Assembly (NCBI RefSeq): GCF_001623875.1
Contig: NZ_LWAE01000003.1
Span: 248,001-312,000, forward strand
Reading direction: 5' to 3'
Source: Clostridium magnum DSM 2767
Lineage (GTDB): Bacteria > Bacillota > Clostridia > Clostridiales > Clostridiaceae
DNA length: 64,000 nucleotides
Part shown: positions 1-8,553 of the stretch, piece after piece
Layout: each line of letters starts with the position of its first letter
Position numbering within the stretch: the stretch's first letter is position 1
The notes under the pieces: model-generated
Databases searched by the model: none
Seen by the model: only the letters and a program-made list of their open reading frames with translations
Told to the model about the DNA's origin: nothing
Position numbers and translations under genes: made by a program

Positions 1-1158
1 AGCGGCTATTACCTATTAGAAGATTTTCGCGAAAATACTTCCTCTGAAAATTCCATTATTGATTTTTCATCAGGAGTTCCAGATGTTGAAACTTTTCCCT
101 ATAAAGATTTTCAGCATTGTTTAAATAAGTCTATAGAATTATATAAAGAAACTCTATTTAATTATTCAGATCCCCGTGGATTAAACTCTTTAATAAGGGC
201 ATTAGCAAAGCATCTGCAGCAATATCAAATATTTACAAAACCAGATAACATCGTTATAACTTCAAGTTCTCAGCAAGCATTAAACATTTTATCAACTATG
301 CCCTTTCCAAATAATAAGTCTAATATACTTGTTGAGCAGCCTACTTATTATGGAATGATAAAATCTTTAGAATTAAACAATATATCTGCATTAGGAATTG
401 AAAGAGGCCTTGACGGAATAAACCTAGATGCATTAGAAAATATGTTTAAATACGGAAATATTAAATTTTTTTATACTATTCCTAGATTTCATAATCCAAC
501 GGGGAATTCTTATAATAGGCAAGAAAAGGAATCAATAGCCAAAATGGCAGAAAAGTATAATGTTTATATAGTAGAAGATGATATTGTCGCAGACCTAGAA
601 ATAAATAAAAAAAATGATCCATTATTCAGTTATGATACTTCACAAAAAGTTATCTATTTAAAAAGTTATTCTAAAATTCTTATGCCTGGTTTAAGAGTTG
701 CAGCACTTATATTGCCTAAATTGCTAATGAATACTTTCTTAGATTATAAAAAATGGACAGATATGAATAGCCCAACACTATCTCAAGGTGCTCTAGAGAT
801 TTATTTAAAAAGTGGTATGTTTGACATTCATAGAAAAAAAATGAGTAAATTGTATTGTGATAGAATGCTTTATTTAAAAGATACCATATCCTCCTTCACT
901 CATCCTAATATAAAATGGAACGTTCCTAAATCCGGATATTTTTCCTGTATATATGTAGATGGCAATCTTCAATATGATAAAGTGATAAGTTCGCTGCAAA
1001 ATGACAATATAGAATTGTTAAATACCAACATGTGCTTCCTAAAAGAATATAAAAACGATCATTACTTCAGAATAAGCATTAGTAAAGTAAATGAGGATAA
1101 AATTAAAAGAGGTATACCTATAGTTCTTAATACTATTGAAAAATATTTAAAGCTGTAG
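1..1158 (+). CDS. MocR-type PLP-dependent transcriptional regulator, C-terminal part (5' end outside window)
   Basis: The frame is open from the first base, so the start lies upstream of the window. The first visible residues (SGYYLLEDF) resemble the linker after a GntR-type winged helix. The rest is a fold-type I aminotransferase domain, with a YSDPRG motif near the start, an NPTG motif, EDD for cofactor binding, and the PLP lysine in SYSKIL. This layout is that of MocR regulators (GntR DNA-binding head, aminotransferase-like sensor), which typically control PLP, amino-acid or transport genes. The DNA-binding head is not visible, so a plain class I aminotransferase remains possible. A strong hairpin directly follows the stop codon. 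Confidence 0.8.
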   Translation, partial: SGYYLLEDFRENTSSENSIIDFSSGVPDVETFPYKDFQHCLNKSIELYKETLFNYSDPRGLNSLIRALAKHLQQYQIFTKPDNIVITSSSQQALNILSTMPFPNNKSNILVEQPTYYGMIKSLELNNISALGIERGLDGINLDALENMFKYGNIKFFYTIPRFHNPTGNSYNRQEKESIAKMAEKYNVYIVEDDIVADLEINKKNDPLFSYDTSQKVIYLKSYSKILMPGLRVAALILPKLLMNTFLDYKKWTDMNSPTLSQGALEIYLKSGMFDIHRKKMSKLYCDRMLYLKDTISSFTHPNIKWNVPKSGYFSCIYVDGNLQYDKVISSLQNDNIELLNTNMCFLKEYKNDHYFRISISKVNEDKIKRGIPIVLNTIEKYLKL

Positions 1159-1190
1159 GTGAACTTAGCATTAAGTTCGCCTACAGCTTT
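1148..1190 (+). terminator. Rho-independent terminator of the MocR gene
   Basis: A near-perfect ~19-bp inverted repeat (AAAGCTGTAGGTGAACTTA, loop GCA, then its complement with one G-T pair) overlaps the stop codon and ends in CTTTAAT. It would also work weakly on the other strand. Confidence 0.8.
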
Positions 1191-1280
1191 AATCAAGCAT
1201 TCATACTACAATTTTACTGCAGTTCTAACGGTTAATAGAATAATTATTAGCTCCTACTCGATTTTCTATTCAAATGTTTA

Positions 1281-1416
1281 ATGAAGTGGAAACTTGAATC
1301 AGATGGGGTTTCAAACCCCACCTGATTCTTAGTTGAACGAATCCAGGGACGTAACTGCTCTTTACTCCCACTTTGCAGAAGATAGGAGTATTAGAGCGGG
1401 TAGTCATCGGATAAAT
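1281..1416 (+). repeat. Dispersed two-hairpin intergenic repeat, copy 1
   Basis: The element starts ATGAAGTGGAAACTTG. Hairpin one follows (GAATCAG..TGGGGTTT/AAACCCCA..CTGATTC), then the conserved GAACGAATCCAGGGAC, then a second hairpin (GCTCTTTACTCC / GGAGTATTAGAGC), and it ends GGGTAGTCATCGGATAAAT. Highly similar copies lie at 40843-41030 and, inverted, at 53821-53955. Its end runs into the last codons of the minus-strand membrane gene that stops at 1404. Class unknown: a MITE-like element or a mobile structured-RNA gene. Confidence 0.75.
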
Positions 1417-2360
1417 AAAAATTTAGATACTGGTAGTTTTTTAAACCAAGATAAATTAATCAGTAAAAATATAGCACTACCAACTAAAACCTGCCATGGA
1501 TACATACATAAATTCTTAAATGGTATAATTATTGGCAACAAAGTAATAGCTGCTGCAGGCGGCAATACAAATCGTAGAAAATGGAAAATAAGAAAAATAC
1601 AGAACATAGACAAACCAGCTGAAATCCAAACTGGCCAATGTAATAAGTAATATATGAGGTATAACCATAAAACTCCCGAAAAAGCCGCAAGCACCAGTGA
1701 TATAAAAACTAGCCCAGTCTTAGAATGTAGTTTCCCCTTTGGTTTCGCAAGTTCTACAAAAGCAACTATCAAAGGTGGAGCAATAATGTAGTCCCAATGG
1801 AAATATAAAGCAACTGCTGAAACAAGCATGATACTCGTTAATAACTTAACCCAGACTATCAATTCCTCCTGGGTGAGGTTAATTTTTTCTCTTTCTTTAA
1901 AACTCTTCAGGATTCCAATACTTGTCCCCTTTTCTTTGTAAGAATTATCTATTAATTTTTTGCCACAGACAATTATTCCTGTAAGTATGCATACAGACAA
2001 AGGGTAATACCAGCTTTGAGTATGAGTTAGAATTGGAAGAATTGCCGCTGAAAAGGACGGAGTCACTTCTGAGCCTATAATCTTCAACTGCAGAACAACA
2101 AGGACAAAGGCTCCGGCAATCATGAGAAAGGGCGAGTATGGCAAAAATCTAGTTATGACCAATCCGGTCACAGCCGCAATAGTTGGAGATAGCCAAAAAT
2201 GTAGATTTTTGTTTCCCCAAGCTGACTTTTCCATAACCCAAGCACCAATAGCAAGAGCCGAAATTTCCGGGAAAATAATTTCTTTTTCTCCGGTATATGC
2301 CGAAATTATACACATAGCAATCACTAGCACTATAGCTAAAGGTATAAATTGTTTCCTCAT
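1404..2360 (-). CDS. HPP-like polytopic membrane protein, function unknown
   Basis: The product is about 318 residues, mostly hydrophobic, with roughly nine predicted membrane segments and a charged loop near residues 145-165. I chose the ATG at 2360 because an AGGAGGG ribosome site sits 7 nt upstream; a longer frame reaches 2387. The order of hydrophobic helices suggests the HPP family, but no single diagnostic motif is visible, so the family call is tentative. The final Phe-Ile-Arg-stop is read from the end of the dispersed repeat next to it, so the C-terminus may have been replaced when the repeat arrived. The upstream ~200 bp carries AT-rich promoter-like sequence and no gene. Confidence 0.55.
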   Translation of the reverse strand: MRKQFIPLAIVLVIAMCIISAYTGEKEIIFPEISALAIGAWVMEKSAWGNKNLHFWLSPTIAAVTGLVITRFLPYSPFLMIAGAFVLVVLQLKIIGSEVTPSFSAAILPILTHTQSWYYPLSVCILTGIIVCGKKLIDNSYKEKGTSIGILKSFKEREKINLTQEELIVWVKLLTSIMLVSAVALYFHWDYIIAPPLIVAFVELAKPKGKLHSKTGLVFISLVLAAFSGVLWLYLIYYLLHWPVWISAGLSMFCIFLIFHFLRFVLPPAAAITLLPIIIPFKNLCMYPWQVLVGSAIFLLINLSWFKKLPVSKFLFIR

Positions 2361-2588
2361 CTCGGACCCTCCTATATTTTCTATCATAATTTTAAGCTTT
2401 CTACAATCATGATTTAACCTTTATGGCTATATGACATATCTTTTATATAAGTATACTACCATTTTTGTATAATATAGTAAACATATTGTTTTTTAAAACA
2501 TCGTATTATTCAGCTATCATCGAACATTGTTCGTACATTCAACTCTATTTTGAGGACAGCACCTTGCTATATACTAAGTAACAATCAT

Positions 2589-2626
2589 TTAACCGATGAC
2601 TACCCCATCTGATTCAAGTTTCACTT
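2589..2626 (-). repeat. Remnant of the dispersed two-hairpin repeat at the nudC 3' end
   Basis: The plus-strand sequence CCGATGACTACCCC is joined directly to ATCTGATTCAAGTTTCACTTCA. These are the two ends of the full element with the centre deleted. It supplies the last codons and stop of nudC. Confidence 0.6.
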
Positions 2627-3401
2627 CATATTCATTAATACACAAATCTATAAGTTTTCTTGCTATAGTACCTTTTAAGGCAATGTTTTCAGGCAACTTA
2701 TCCACGCTGTACCATGAAGCATCAATAATTTCATTGCCGTCAACTTTTATTTCTCCACTTTCATACTGGCATATAAATGCTATCATTAGAGAATCAGGAA
2801 AAGGCCAAGGTTGACTTCCAAAATATTTTATGTTTTTTATCCTTATACCAGTTTCCTCAAAAACCTCTCTAGAGATACAGTCTTCGAAAGTTTCACCTGG
2901 TTCCACAAATCCTGCAATTACACTATATCTTTCTTTTGGAAAAACAGCATGCTTCGCCAGTAATAGTTTTTTATCTTTAATAACAGCTGTTATTATAGCA
3001 GGAGATATCTTAGGAAAGTTAAGAAAACCACAGCTAGGACAAATTTTTACTCTTTCATCCTCCTTATCTTTAAGCAAAGTACTGCATTTACTACAGTACT
3101 TATATGTATTATTCCAACCAATAAGGTGATAGGCTTTTGCAGCCAAATTAAAAGTAACTTCATCAAGCAATCCCAACAGTGATTGTAGCTTGAGAAATTG
3201 GAAAGGCGAAGATACATTTGTAACATCATGTGTTTCTGCAAATAGAAATTCCTGATTATCCTTTGAAATCAAAAGGTCTAAGCTACTTAAACTCATATTT
3301 AAGCTTTTTATATTATCTTCATTGGGAATCAATATATCTCCATCTTCCACCTTAATTAATAGTTCCTTGTTATTGTTGTATATAAAGTATAGCTTATTCA
3401 T
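2589..3401 (-). CDS. nudC: NAD(+) diphosphatase / NAD-capped RNA hydrolase, NudC family
   Basis: This is a Nudix hydrolase that cleaves NAD(H), or the NAD cap of RNA, to NMN and AMP. Visible in order are an N-terminal domain, a zinc ribbon with two CxxC pairs (CSKC, CPSC), and a Nudix box (GFVEPGE...REVFEETGI). The SQPWPFPDS sequence that separates NudC from other Nudix proteins follows. Start chosen at 3401, where CTAAGGAGG precedes the ATG; a longer frame to 3431 would overlap argD. The gene begins 23 bp after the argD stop, so the two are likely co-transcribed. The C-terminus (GVVIG) is encoded by a remnant of the dispersed repeat and matches the C-terminus of NifV-omega for that reason. 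Confidence 0.9.
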   Translation of the reverse strand: MNKLYFIYNNNKELLIKVEDGDILIPNEDNIKSLNMSLSSLDLLISKDNQEFLFAETHDVTNVSSPFQFLKLQSLLGLLDEVTFNLAAKAYHLIGWNNTYKYCSKCSTLLKDKEDERVKICPSCGFLNFPKISPAIITAVIKDKKLLLAKHAVFPKERYSVIAGFVEPGETFEDCISREVFEETGIRIKNIKYFGSQPWPFPDSLMIAFICQYESGEIKVDGNEIIDASWYSVDKLPENIALKGTIARKLIDLCINEYEVKLESDGVVIG

Positions 3402-3424
3402 ATTCTCCTCCTTAGTCTTACATA

Positions 3425-4591
3425 CTAGCACAATTCTGAAGCAACTGCTTCAAAAATATTGACTACATTATCTATTTCTTCAACAGTAACATTAAGTGGT
3501 GGTAGAAGTCTTACTACTTCTGGCCCTGCACTTACTACAAGAAGTCCTTTTTCAAAACATTTGTTAATGAAGGTTTTGACATCAATGTTAATCTTAAGTC
3601 CTAATAATAAACCTGATCCCCTTATTTCATTTATAAACTTTAACTTGCCATTTATCTCATTAAGCCTATTTACAAAATACTTACTTTTTTCTTCTATAGA
3701 TGATATAACGCCTCCAACTGTAAGTTCATCAATTACTGCATTAGCAACAGCGCAAACCAAAGGATTTCCTCCAAAGGTACTGCCATGATCACCGGGCTGA
3801 AGTATTGAAGCTCTTTCATTTGCCACTATGGCACCTATAGGTAATCCTCCAGCTAATGCTTTTGCAAGACAAATGAGGTCAGGTATTACTTCAAATTTCT
3901 TATAAGCAAATAAAGTTCCTAATCTACCTATACCGCATTGAACTTCATCAAATATCAATAAAGCATTATGTTTATCACATAGTGCACGACATTCTCTTAG
4001 ATATTCTATTGAGGCACTATTTATTCCACCTTCTCCTTGTATTGGCTCAATAATTACTGCACATACATTTTCATTGAAAATACTTCTCAGCTCTTCAATA
4101 TCATTAATATTTACATTCCTTGCCCCACCCATTAATGGTACAAAGTCTTTCTGATACTTTCCCTGCCCAGTTACTGCTAACGCCCCCATAGTTCTACCAT
4201 GGAATGAATTTTTCATATATATTATTATATTTTTGTCAGCACTGCCTTTTATTTTTCCATATTTTCTAGCTATCTTTATAGCGCCTTCTATTGCTTCCGT
4301 TCCGCTGTTACAGAAAAAAACACTGTTGTGATCACTATAATTACATAGTTTTTCAGCTAAAACGGAATGCTGTGTGTTCCAATAATAATTTGATATATGG
4401 ATAAGTTTTTTGCTTTGCTCATTAATAGCATTTATGATTGCAGGGTGGCTGTGACCTAGACAATTTACAGCAACCCCTGATACGAAGTCTATATATTCTT
4501 TACCCTTTGTATCAAATAGTCTTGAGCCCATCCCATTTTCAAATGTCACGTCAAATCTTCCATATGTATGCATTATATTTTCTTTTGACAT
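3425..4591 (-). CDS. argD: Acetylornithine aminotransferase (class III PLP aminotransferase)
   Basis: The protein transfers the amino group of N-acetylornithine to 2-oxoglutarate in arginine synthesis. At 388 residues it has the usual length. Visible signatures are FVSGVAVNCLGHSHP near residue 40, FCNSGTEAIEGAIKIAR for the phosphate-binding loop, FDEVQCGIGRLG around residue 215, KALAGGLPIGA containing the PLP lysine, and HGSTFGGNPL. An AGGAGGATATTTT leader precedes the ATG at 4591. No other arg genes are in the window. A related class III enzyme, such as a succinylornithine or 4-aminobutyrate transaminase, cannot be excluded, but the motifs fit ArgD best. A 15-bp inverted repeat sits just upstream of the ribosome site. 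Confidence 0.88.
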   Translation of the reverse strand: MSKENIMHTYGRFDVTFENGMGSRLFDTKGKEYIDFVSGVAVNCLGHSHPAIINAINEQSKKLIHISNYYWNTQHSVLAEKLCNYSDHNSVFFCNSGTEAIEGAIKIARKYGKIKGSADKNIIIYMKNSFHGRTMGALAVTGQGKYQKDFVPLMGGARNVNINDIEELRSIFNENVCAVIIEPIQGEGGINSASIEYLRECRALCDKHNALLIFDEVQCGIGRLGTLFAYKKFEVIPDLICLAKALAGGLPIGAIVANERASILQPGDHGSTFGGNPLVCAVANAVIDELTVGGVISSIEEKSKYFVNRLNEINGKLKFINEIRGSGLLLGLKINIDVKTFINKCFEKGLLVVSAGPEVVRLLPPLNVTVEEIDNVVNIFEAVASELC

Positions 4592-4611
4592 AAAATATCC
4601 TCCTCGTATAA

Positions 4612-4646
4612 TAAGTTTATAGCAGTTATTTACTGCCTATAAACTT
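4612..4646 (-). promoter_or_regulatory. Inverted repeat in the argD 5' leader
   Basis: TAAGTTTATAGCAG and its near-complement CTGCCTATAAACTTA form a ~15-bp stem immediately upstream of the argD ribosome-binding site on the minus strand. It could be a protein operator or an mRNA-stabilising/attenuating hairpin. Beyond it, to about 4800, is a 47-codon minus-strand frame without a ribosome site, which I do not call. Confidence 0.4.
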
Positions 4647-4814
4647 ATTTATTTTTTATATTTTGTATAGATTAAGAAAGCATCTCAATTTTTCTAGTGG
4701 GGATTCTCCCAATTCAGTATTGCTGATTCTTATACTTTCCGATCTATACTGTTTTAACCTACTATTTATTAAAGGATTTTCTAATGCTAAAATAGTCATA
4801 ACGGAACTTTAGCG

Positions 4815-5042
4815 AAGGTTACTGCTGTATTCCTCCTGCAAAACACATTGTGTTATTGCCTGTAAAGCTTGCAGCCTGACCAAAGTATCATATTCTGCTT
4901 ACACAAATGTTGCATCTCCTTTCGCAGCCACCAGCAAGGTTTTGCGTCTGGATGAATGCTAATTACGCGAGGTTGCAGTTAGTACTTTGGATTAGGATAA
5001 TCCTTTCTAATTTCCTCATTATTTTTGAAAGGTGGTGATTTC
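4815..5042 (+). ncRNA. Candidate bridge RNA in the IS110 5' leader
   Basis: The ~220 nt upstream of the transposase are markedly less AT-rich than the surroundings and foldable. CCAAAGTA at 4880-4887 can pair with TACTTTGG at 4983-4990, enclosing a CCAG/CTGG-closed hairpin at 4931-4951 and a GCGT/ACGC pairing (4944-4947 with 4965-4968). In the IS110 group the non-coding end next to the recombinase start is known to encode a bridge RNA that pairs with target and donor DNA. The position and structure fit, but the guide loops are not assigned here. Confidence 0.45.
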
Positions 5043-6317
5043 ATGAAGAAATTAGATTACTTATCAACTCTATTTGTTGGTATCGATATTGGTGCGAGAC
5101 AAAATGTTGTCTCTGCTATTAATTTTGAACAGGAATTCTTGATTAAGATGAAACCTGTTCCTAATACGCAATTTGGTGCAGAGCAACTTGAATCCATGCT
5201 TGTTAAGGTTTTAGAAAACAATACTTTTAAAGCTGTTATAATCGGCTTAGAATCTACTTCCTTTTATGGAGTACATATAGCCAATTTTTTATCTGCTAGT
5301 GAAAAACTTATGACTTACAAACCTTATGTTTACTGCTTGAATCCTAAGGAAGTTGCTAACTACAAAGAATCCTTTAATTCTCTTGATAAAAATGATGGCA
5401 TTGACTCTTTTGTTATTGCTGACTTTGCAAGAGTTGGCAGAATTCATATTGAACCTTGGCGTGGTTCTCAATATCTTGCTCTGCAAAGACTTACAAGGCA
5501 CAGACTTCATATTGTTGAATGCTTAACTAGAGAAAAAACTTACATGTTATCCAATGTATTTCTTAAGTTCAGCGAATTTGCATTATTACAGGGAGAAGAT
5601 CATCCTTTTTCTAATAAATACGGTGCTACCGCATCTTCAATACTTACTGAATTTCTATCTTCCGAAGATATTGCAAATACATCAATTGAAGAACTTGTTG
5701 ACTTCGTCAATAGAAAAAGTCGGAAAAGGATTTCTAATCCTCAGATGACTGCTGAAATTTTGCAGCAAGCTGCACGTAATTCATACCGTCTTGATAAATG
5801 TTTGTATGAGCCATTAACAACCTCTATTGCTTGTTCTTTCAACTGTATTCAGGCTTTTGATAAAGAACTTAAAGGTATTAACAAAGCCATTGAAAAAGCT
5901 GTTATGGGAATGAATCCTGTGGAATACAAAATATTAATGTCTATTCCTGGTTTTGGCCCTGTTTACTCCAGTGGCATTCTTGCTGAATTAGGAAGTGTGC
6001 ATGCATTTCCTAGTAATGATGCTATTGCTAAATACGCTGGCATCGTGTGGAAAGAAAATCAATCTGGAGGTTTTAAAGCTGAAAATACACCTATGAACAA
6101 AGCTGGTAACCGTTATTTACGCTATTATCTCATAGAAGCTGCAGGAAGTGTTGTTTGCCATATTCCTGAATATCAAGAGTTCTATCAGAAGAAATTTGCT
6201 GAAGTAACTACACATCAGCACAAACGAGCACTCGCGCTAACATCTCGTAAACTTATTCGTATGATTTTTGGATTGCTGGCTAAAAATCAGCTCTACTCTT
6301 CAAATAGAGTAGATTAA
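5043..6317 (+). CDS. IS110-family DEDD recombinase (transposase)
   Basis: About 424 residues. The N-terminal RuvC-like DEDD domain is visible as FVGIDIGARQNVV near residue 10, GLESTSFYG, and KNDGIDSFVIADFAR near residue 120. The C-terminal Transposase_20 domain is visible as IPGFGPVYSSGILAELG near residue 310, followed by AKYAGIVW and NKAGNRYLRYYLIEAAG, which holds the region of the catalytic serine. The ATG at 5043 follows GAAAGGTGGTGA; an upstream in-frame start at 5025 has no better ribosome site. The frame is intact, so the element may still be active. It lies between argD and the Bce module and does not obviously interrupt a gene. Confidence 0.93.
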   Translation: MKKLDYLSTLFVGIDIGARQNVVSAINFEQEFLIKMKPVPNTQFGAEQLESMLVKVLENNTFKAVIIGLESTSFYGVHIANFLSASEKLMTYKPYVYCLNPKEVANYKESFNSLDKNDGIDSFVIADFARVGRIHIEPWRGSQYLALQRLTRHRLHIVECLTREKTYMLSNVFLKFSEFALLQGEDHPFSNKYGATASSILTEFLSSEDIANTSIEELVDFVNRKSRKRISNPQMTAEILQQAARNSYRLDKCLYEPLTTSIACSFNCIQAFDKELKGINKAIEKAVMGMNPVEYKILMSIPGFGPVYSSGILAELGSVHAFPSNDAIAKYAGIVWKENQSGGFKAENTPMNKAGNRYLRYYLIEAAGSVVCHIPEYQEFYQKKFAEVTTHQHKRALALTSRKLIRMIFGLLAKNQLYSSNRVD

Positions 6318-6790
6318 TCTATATAAATTATACGAACATACTTTCTCATTGGACTGTATGTTTATTAAGGTTACCCATTTTTAAAGAAATCATTTGATTT
6401 TCTTTTCATTTTGTTCTTGACATATTACCAAATTGCTTTATTTTACATTTTCTCTACCTATAAGCTTCTTTGCATAAAGAAACAAATGAATATATTAGCT
6501 TAAAATACTTATGCAGATATATTCTTTTATAGTAAGTTATAATATTATGGTTCAGTTTAAATTTCAAGAAATAAAATTAAGTTCTGTGCTAGTACAAATT
6601 TAAAAGAGAACGTAGAAATTGATTAAAATTTCTAGTTCTCTTTTGACGATTAGTCTTCTAATACTATAGTAAATCTTTTATTTATATCAAGGAAACTTAG
6701 CTAGAAAACAAAATGGGCAAACACAATCTGAATATACTTTAATCTTTAATGACATTAGAAACTCATCTCCTATAAATAATTAATATATCC
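6318..6790. other. Intergenic region after the IS element
   Basis: About 470 bp of AT-rich DNA holding the presumed right end of the IS element and one strong hairpin (6602-6644). I see no coding frame with a ribosome site on either strand. Confidence 0.5.
6602..6644 (-). terminator. Terminator downstream of the BceRS-BceAB operon
   Basis: AAAAGAGAACGTAGAAATT pairs with AATTTCTAGTTCTCTTTT (about 18 bp with one bulge). It lies ~150 bp beyond the stop of the histidine kinase gene and could act in both directions. Confidence 0.6.
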
Positions 6791-7810
6791 TTAATCATCT
6801 GTAAAAGTTGCCATACATGACAAAGGAAATATTAATGTAACTTTAGTTCCTTTATTACCCTCAGAATCAATACTAATTTTCAATCCCAATTTTGAACAAA
6901 GCTTTTTACATAGATACAAACCCATTCCTGTACTTTTGCTAAATCTCCTTCCATTCTCACCAGTGAAGCCTTTTTCAAAGACTCTATTTATATCTTTCTC
7001 TATTATACCTACTCCATTATCCTCTATAATTAACATTACTGAATTAGCTTTCTTAACTGAACATATATTTATCATTGGCTCTTTATTACTTGAATATTTT
7101 ATAGAGTTTCCGATTATCTGATTTATAATAAATTCAGTCCATTTTCCATCACTATATACAATTTCGTTAATATCTTTTATATCTAATTTTATTTTCTTAT
7201 GAATAAAATCTCTATAACTTCTTTTCACAACATTTCTTACTACATTATCAAGATTAATTTGTTTTATAATATAGTCTTTATAAGCATTATTACTTCGAGA
7301 ATAATAAAGCACCTGTTCTACAAATCCCTCAATTCTATCTATCTGGAAATCTATTTTATTAGTTACTTCATTTTGATTATTTGCAATTACTAGCTTTGCA
7401 GAAGCTATTGGTGTTTTAATTTCATGGACCCAAGTCTCTATGTATTCTCTATAATCTGACTGCATATCTTTATAATATTTCACATGCTCATGCATATCTC
7501 TGCTTGTTTCTTTAAGAATACAGTTTAGTTTTTCTCCCTGTATAAAGTTTCCTTCCTTTATCATCTCTGGAAGTAGATATTTCTTGTCCAATTTGTCTAA
7601 TATGCTATTAATCTCATCATAATAATTTTTATATTTTATAAATTCTAAAGCCATATATGAAACCAATGGAAAAAGCCAGATACAAAAGACAAATACAATT
7701 ATAATGAAGCTAACATTAATAGCAAGCATTATAGCTGCCAGTATAATAAACATTAACATATTGCATAGTATTATGGCAGTTTTATCTTTAATAAATTCCC
7801 CTATACTCAT
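6791..7810 (-). CDS. BceS-type intramembrane-sensing histidine kinase
   Basis: 339 residues. Two membrane helices (about residues 10-32 and 34-56) have almost no extracellular loop, which is the hallmark of kinases that sense through a partner BceAB transporter rather than a ligand domain. A dimerisation helix carries HEIKTP with the phospho-acceptor His near 129. The ATPase domain follows with the N box (INQIIGNSIKYSS), G1 (EDNGVGI) and G2 (STGMGLYLC). The start overlaps the end of the response regulator gene by 4 bp, implying translational coupling. It is the last gene of the operon bceA-bceB-bceR-bceS. Confidence 0.92.
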   Translation of the reverse strand: MSIGEFIKDKTAIILCNMLMFIILAAIMLAINVSFIIIVFVFCIWLFPLVSYMALEFIKYKNYYDEINSILDKLDKKYLLPEMIKEGNFIQGEKLNCILKETSRDMHEHVKYYKDMQSDYREYIETWVHEIKTPIASAKLVIANNQNEVTNKIDFQIDRIEGFVEQVLYYSRSNNAYKDYIIKQINLDNVVRNVVKRSYRDFIHKKIKLDIKDINEIVYSDGKWTEFIINQIIGNSIKYSSNKEPMINICSVKKANSVMLIIEDNGVGIIEKDINRVFEKGFTGENGRRFSKSTGMGLYLCKKLCSKLGLKISIDSEGNKGTKVTLIFPLSCMATFTDD

Positions 7811-8478
7811 GGCATAATATACCCTAGCCCTCTTCGTGTTTCTATTGGGTTTTCTATCCCTATCTCTTCAAGCTTTTTTCTTAATCTATTAATATTAACA
7901 GTTAAAGTGCTGTCATCTACAAAATAATCTGCTTTCCACAAGTATTCCATAAGTGAATCTCTTTTTACTATATCCCCCTTATTATTTATTAAACATGAAA
8001 GTATCTTAACCTCATTTTTAGTTAACTCTAAGGACTTGTCTTTATAAATAACCGTTGCATTTGAAAGATTTAAATTAAAATCTCTGTAATTTAATATAGT
8101 AGTAGCTTTTAAGCTTCCATAGGTTCTTTTTAAAATATTTGTTATCCTGGCTAATAGTATTTCTGTATTATAAGGCTTGGTTATAAAATCATCTGCACCT
8201 AAATTCATACTCATTAATTCATCTACTTCGCTGTCTCTGCTTGTAACTATTATAATTGGAACCTCTGATGTTTTGCGTATTTCCCTGCATATATAATAAC
8301 CATCATACAGCGGAAGATTAATGTCCAGTAATATAAGACTTGCATTCTCATTTGCAACATATTTTATTACGTTACTAAGATCTATAGGAGCTTTTACTTC
8401 ATATCCATACTTTGTTAAAAAATTTTGTAATTCTTCTCTTATAACCTCATCATCTTCAATAATAATAATTTTCCTCAT
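7807..8478 (-). CDS. BceR-type OmpR-family response regulator
   Basis: 223 residues. The receiver domain has the acidic pair EDD at 8-10, the phospho-acceptor Asp in LLDINLP near residue 53, and the conserved Lys in ITKPY near 104. The winged-helix output domain ends in DDSTLTVNINRLRKKL and ETRRGLGY. It should activate the adjoining BceAB genes in response to cell-wall-active peptides. A TNACA-N4-TGTNA box, the known binding motif of the BceR group, is present upstream of the bceA gene of this operon and also upstream of the second BceA gene at 18195. Confidence 0.92.
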   Translation of the reverse strand: MRKIIIIEDDEVIREELQNFLTKYGYEVKAPIDLSNVIKYVANENASLILLDINLPLYDGYYICREIRKTSEVPIIIVTSRDSEVDELMSMNLGADDFITKPYNTEILLARITNILKRTYGSLKATTILNYRDFNLNLSNATVIYKDKSLELTKNEVKILSCLINNKGDIVKRDSLMEYLWKADYFVDDSTLTVNINRLRKKLEEIGIENPIETRRGLGYIMP

Positions 8479-8553
8479 TATGTTCCCCCTGCCATAAATA
8501 TAAGGCCATTAAACTTTGAAAAACAAAATTTAACAACCTTAATAATTATAAAA

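Larger units (their letters stand above)
4815..6374 (+). mobile_element. IS110-family insertion sequence
   Basis: One transposase gene is flanked by non-coding ends without terminal inverted repeats, as expected for IS110. An 8-bp direct repeat AAGGTTAC at 4815-4822 and 6367-6374 may mark the ends, giving a ~1.55-kb element. The boundaries are inferred, not proven. Confidence 0.6.

Noticed and set aside
1333-1650. 105-codon plus-strand frame
   Set aside because: It starts inside the dispersed repeat and is antisense to the membrane protein gene; no ribosome site.
4656-4799. 47-codon minus-strand frame between argD and the IS element (begins MTILALENP)
   Set aside because: No ribosome site and no recognised family; possibly a remnant but not supportable.
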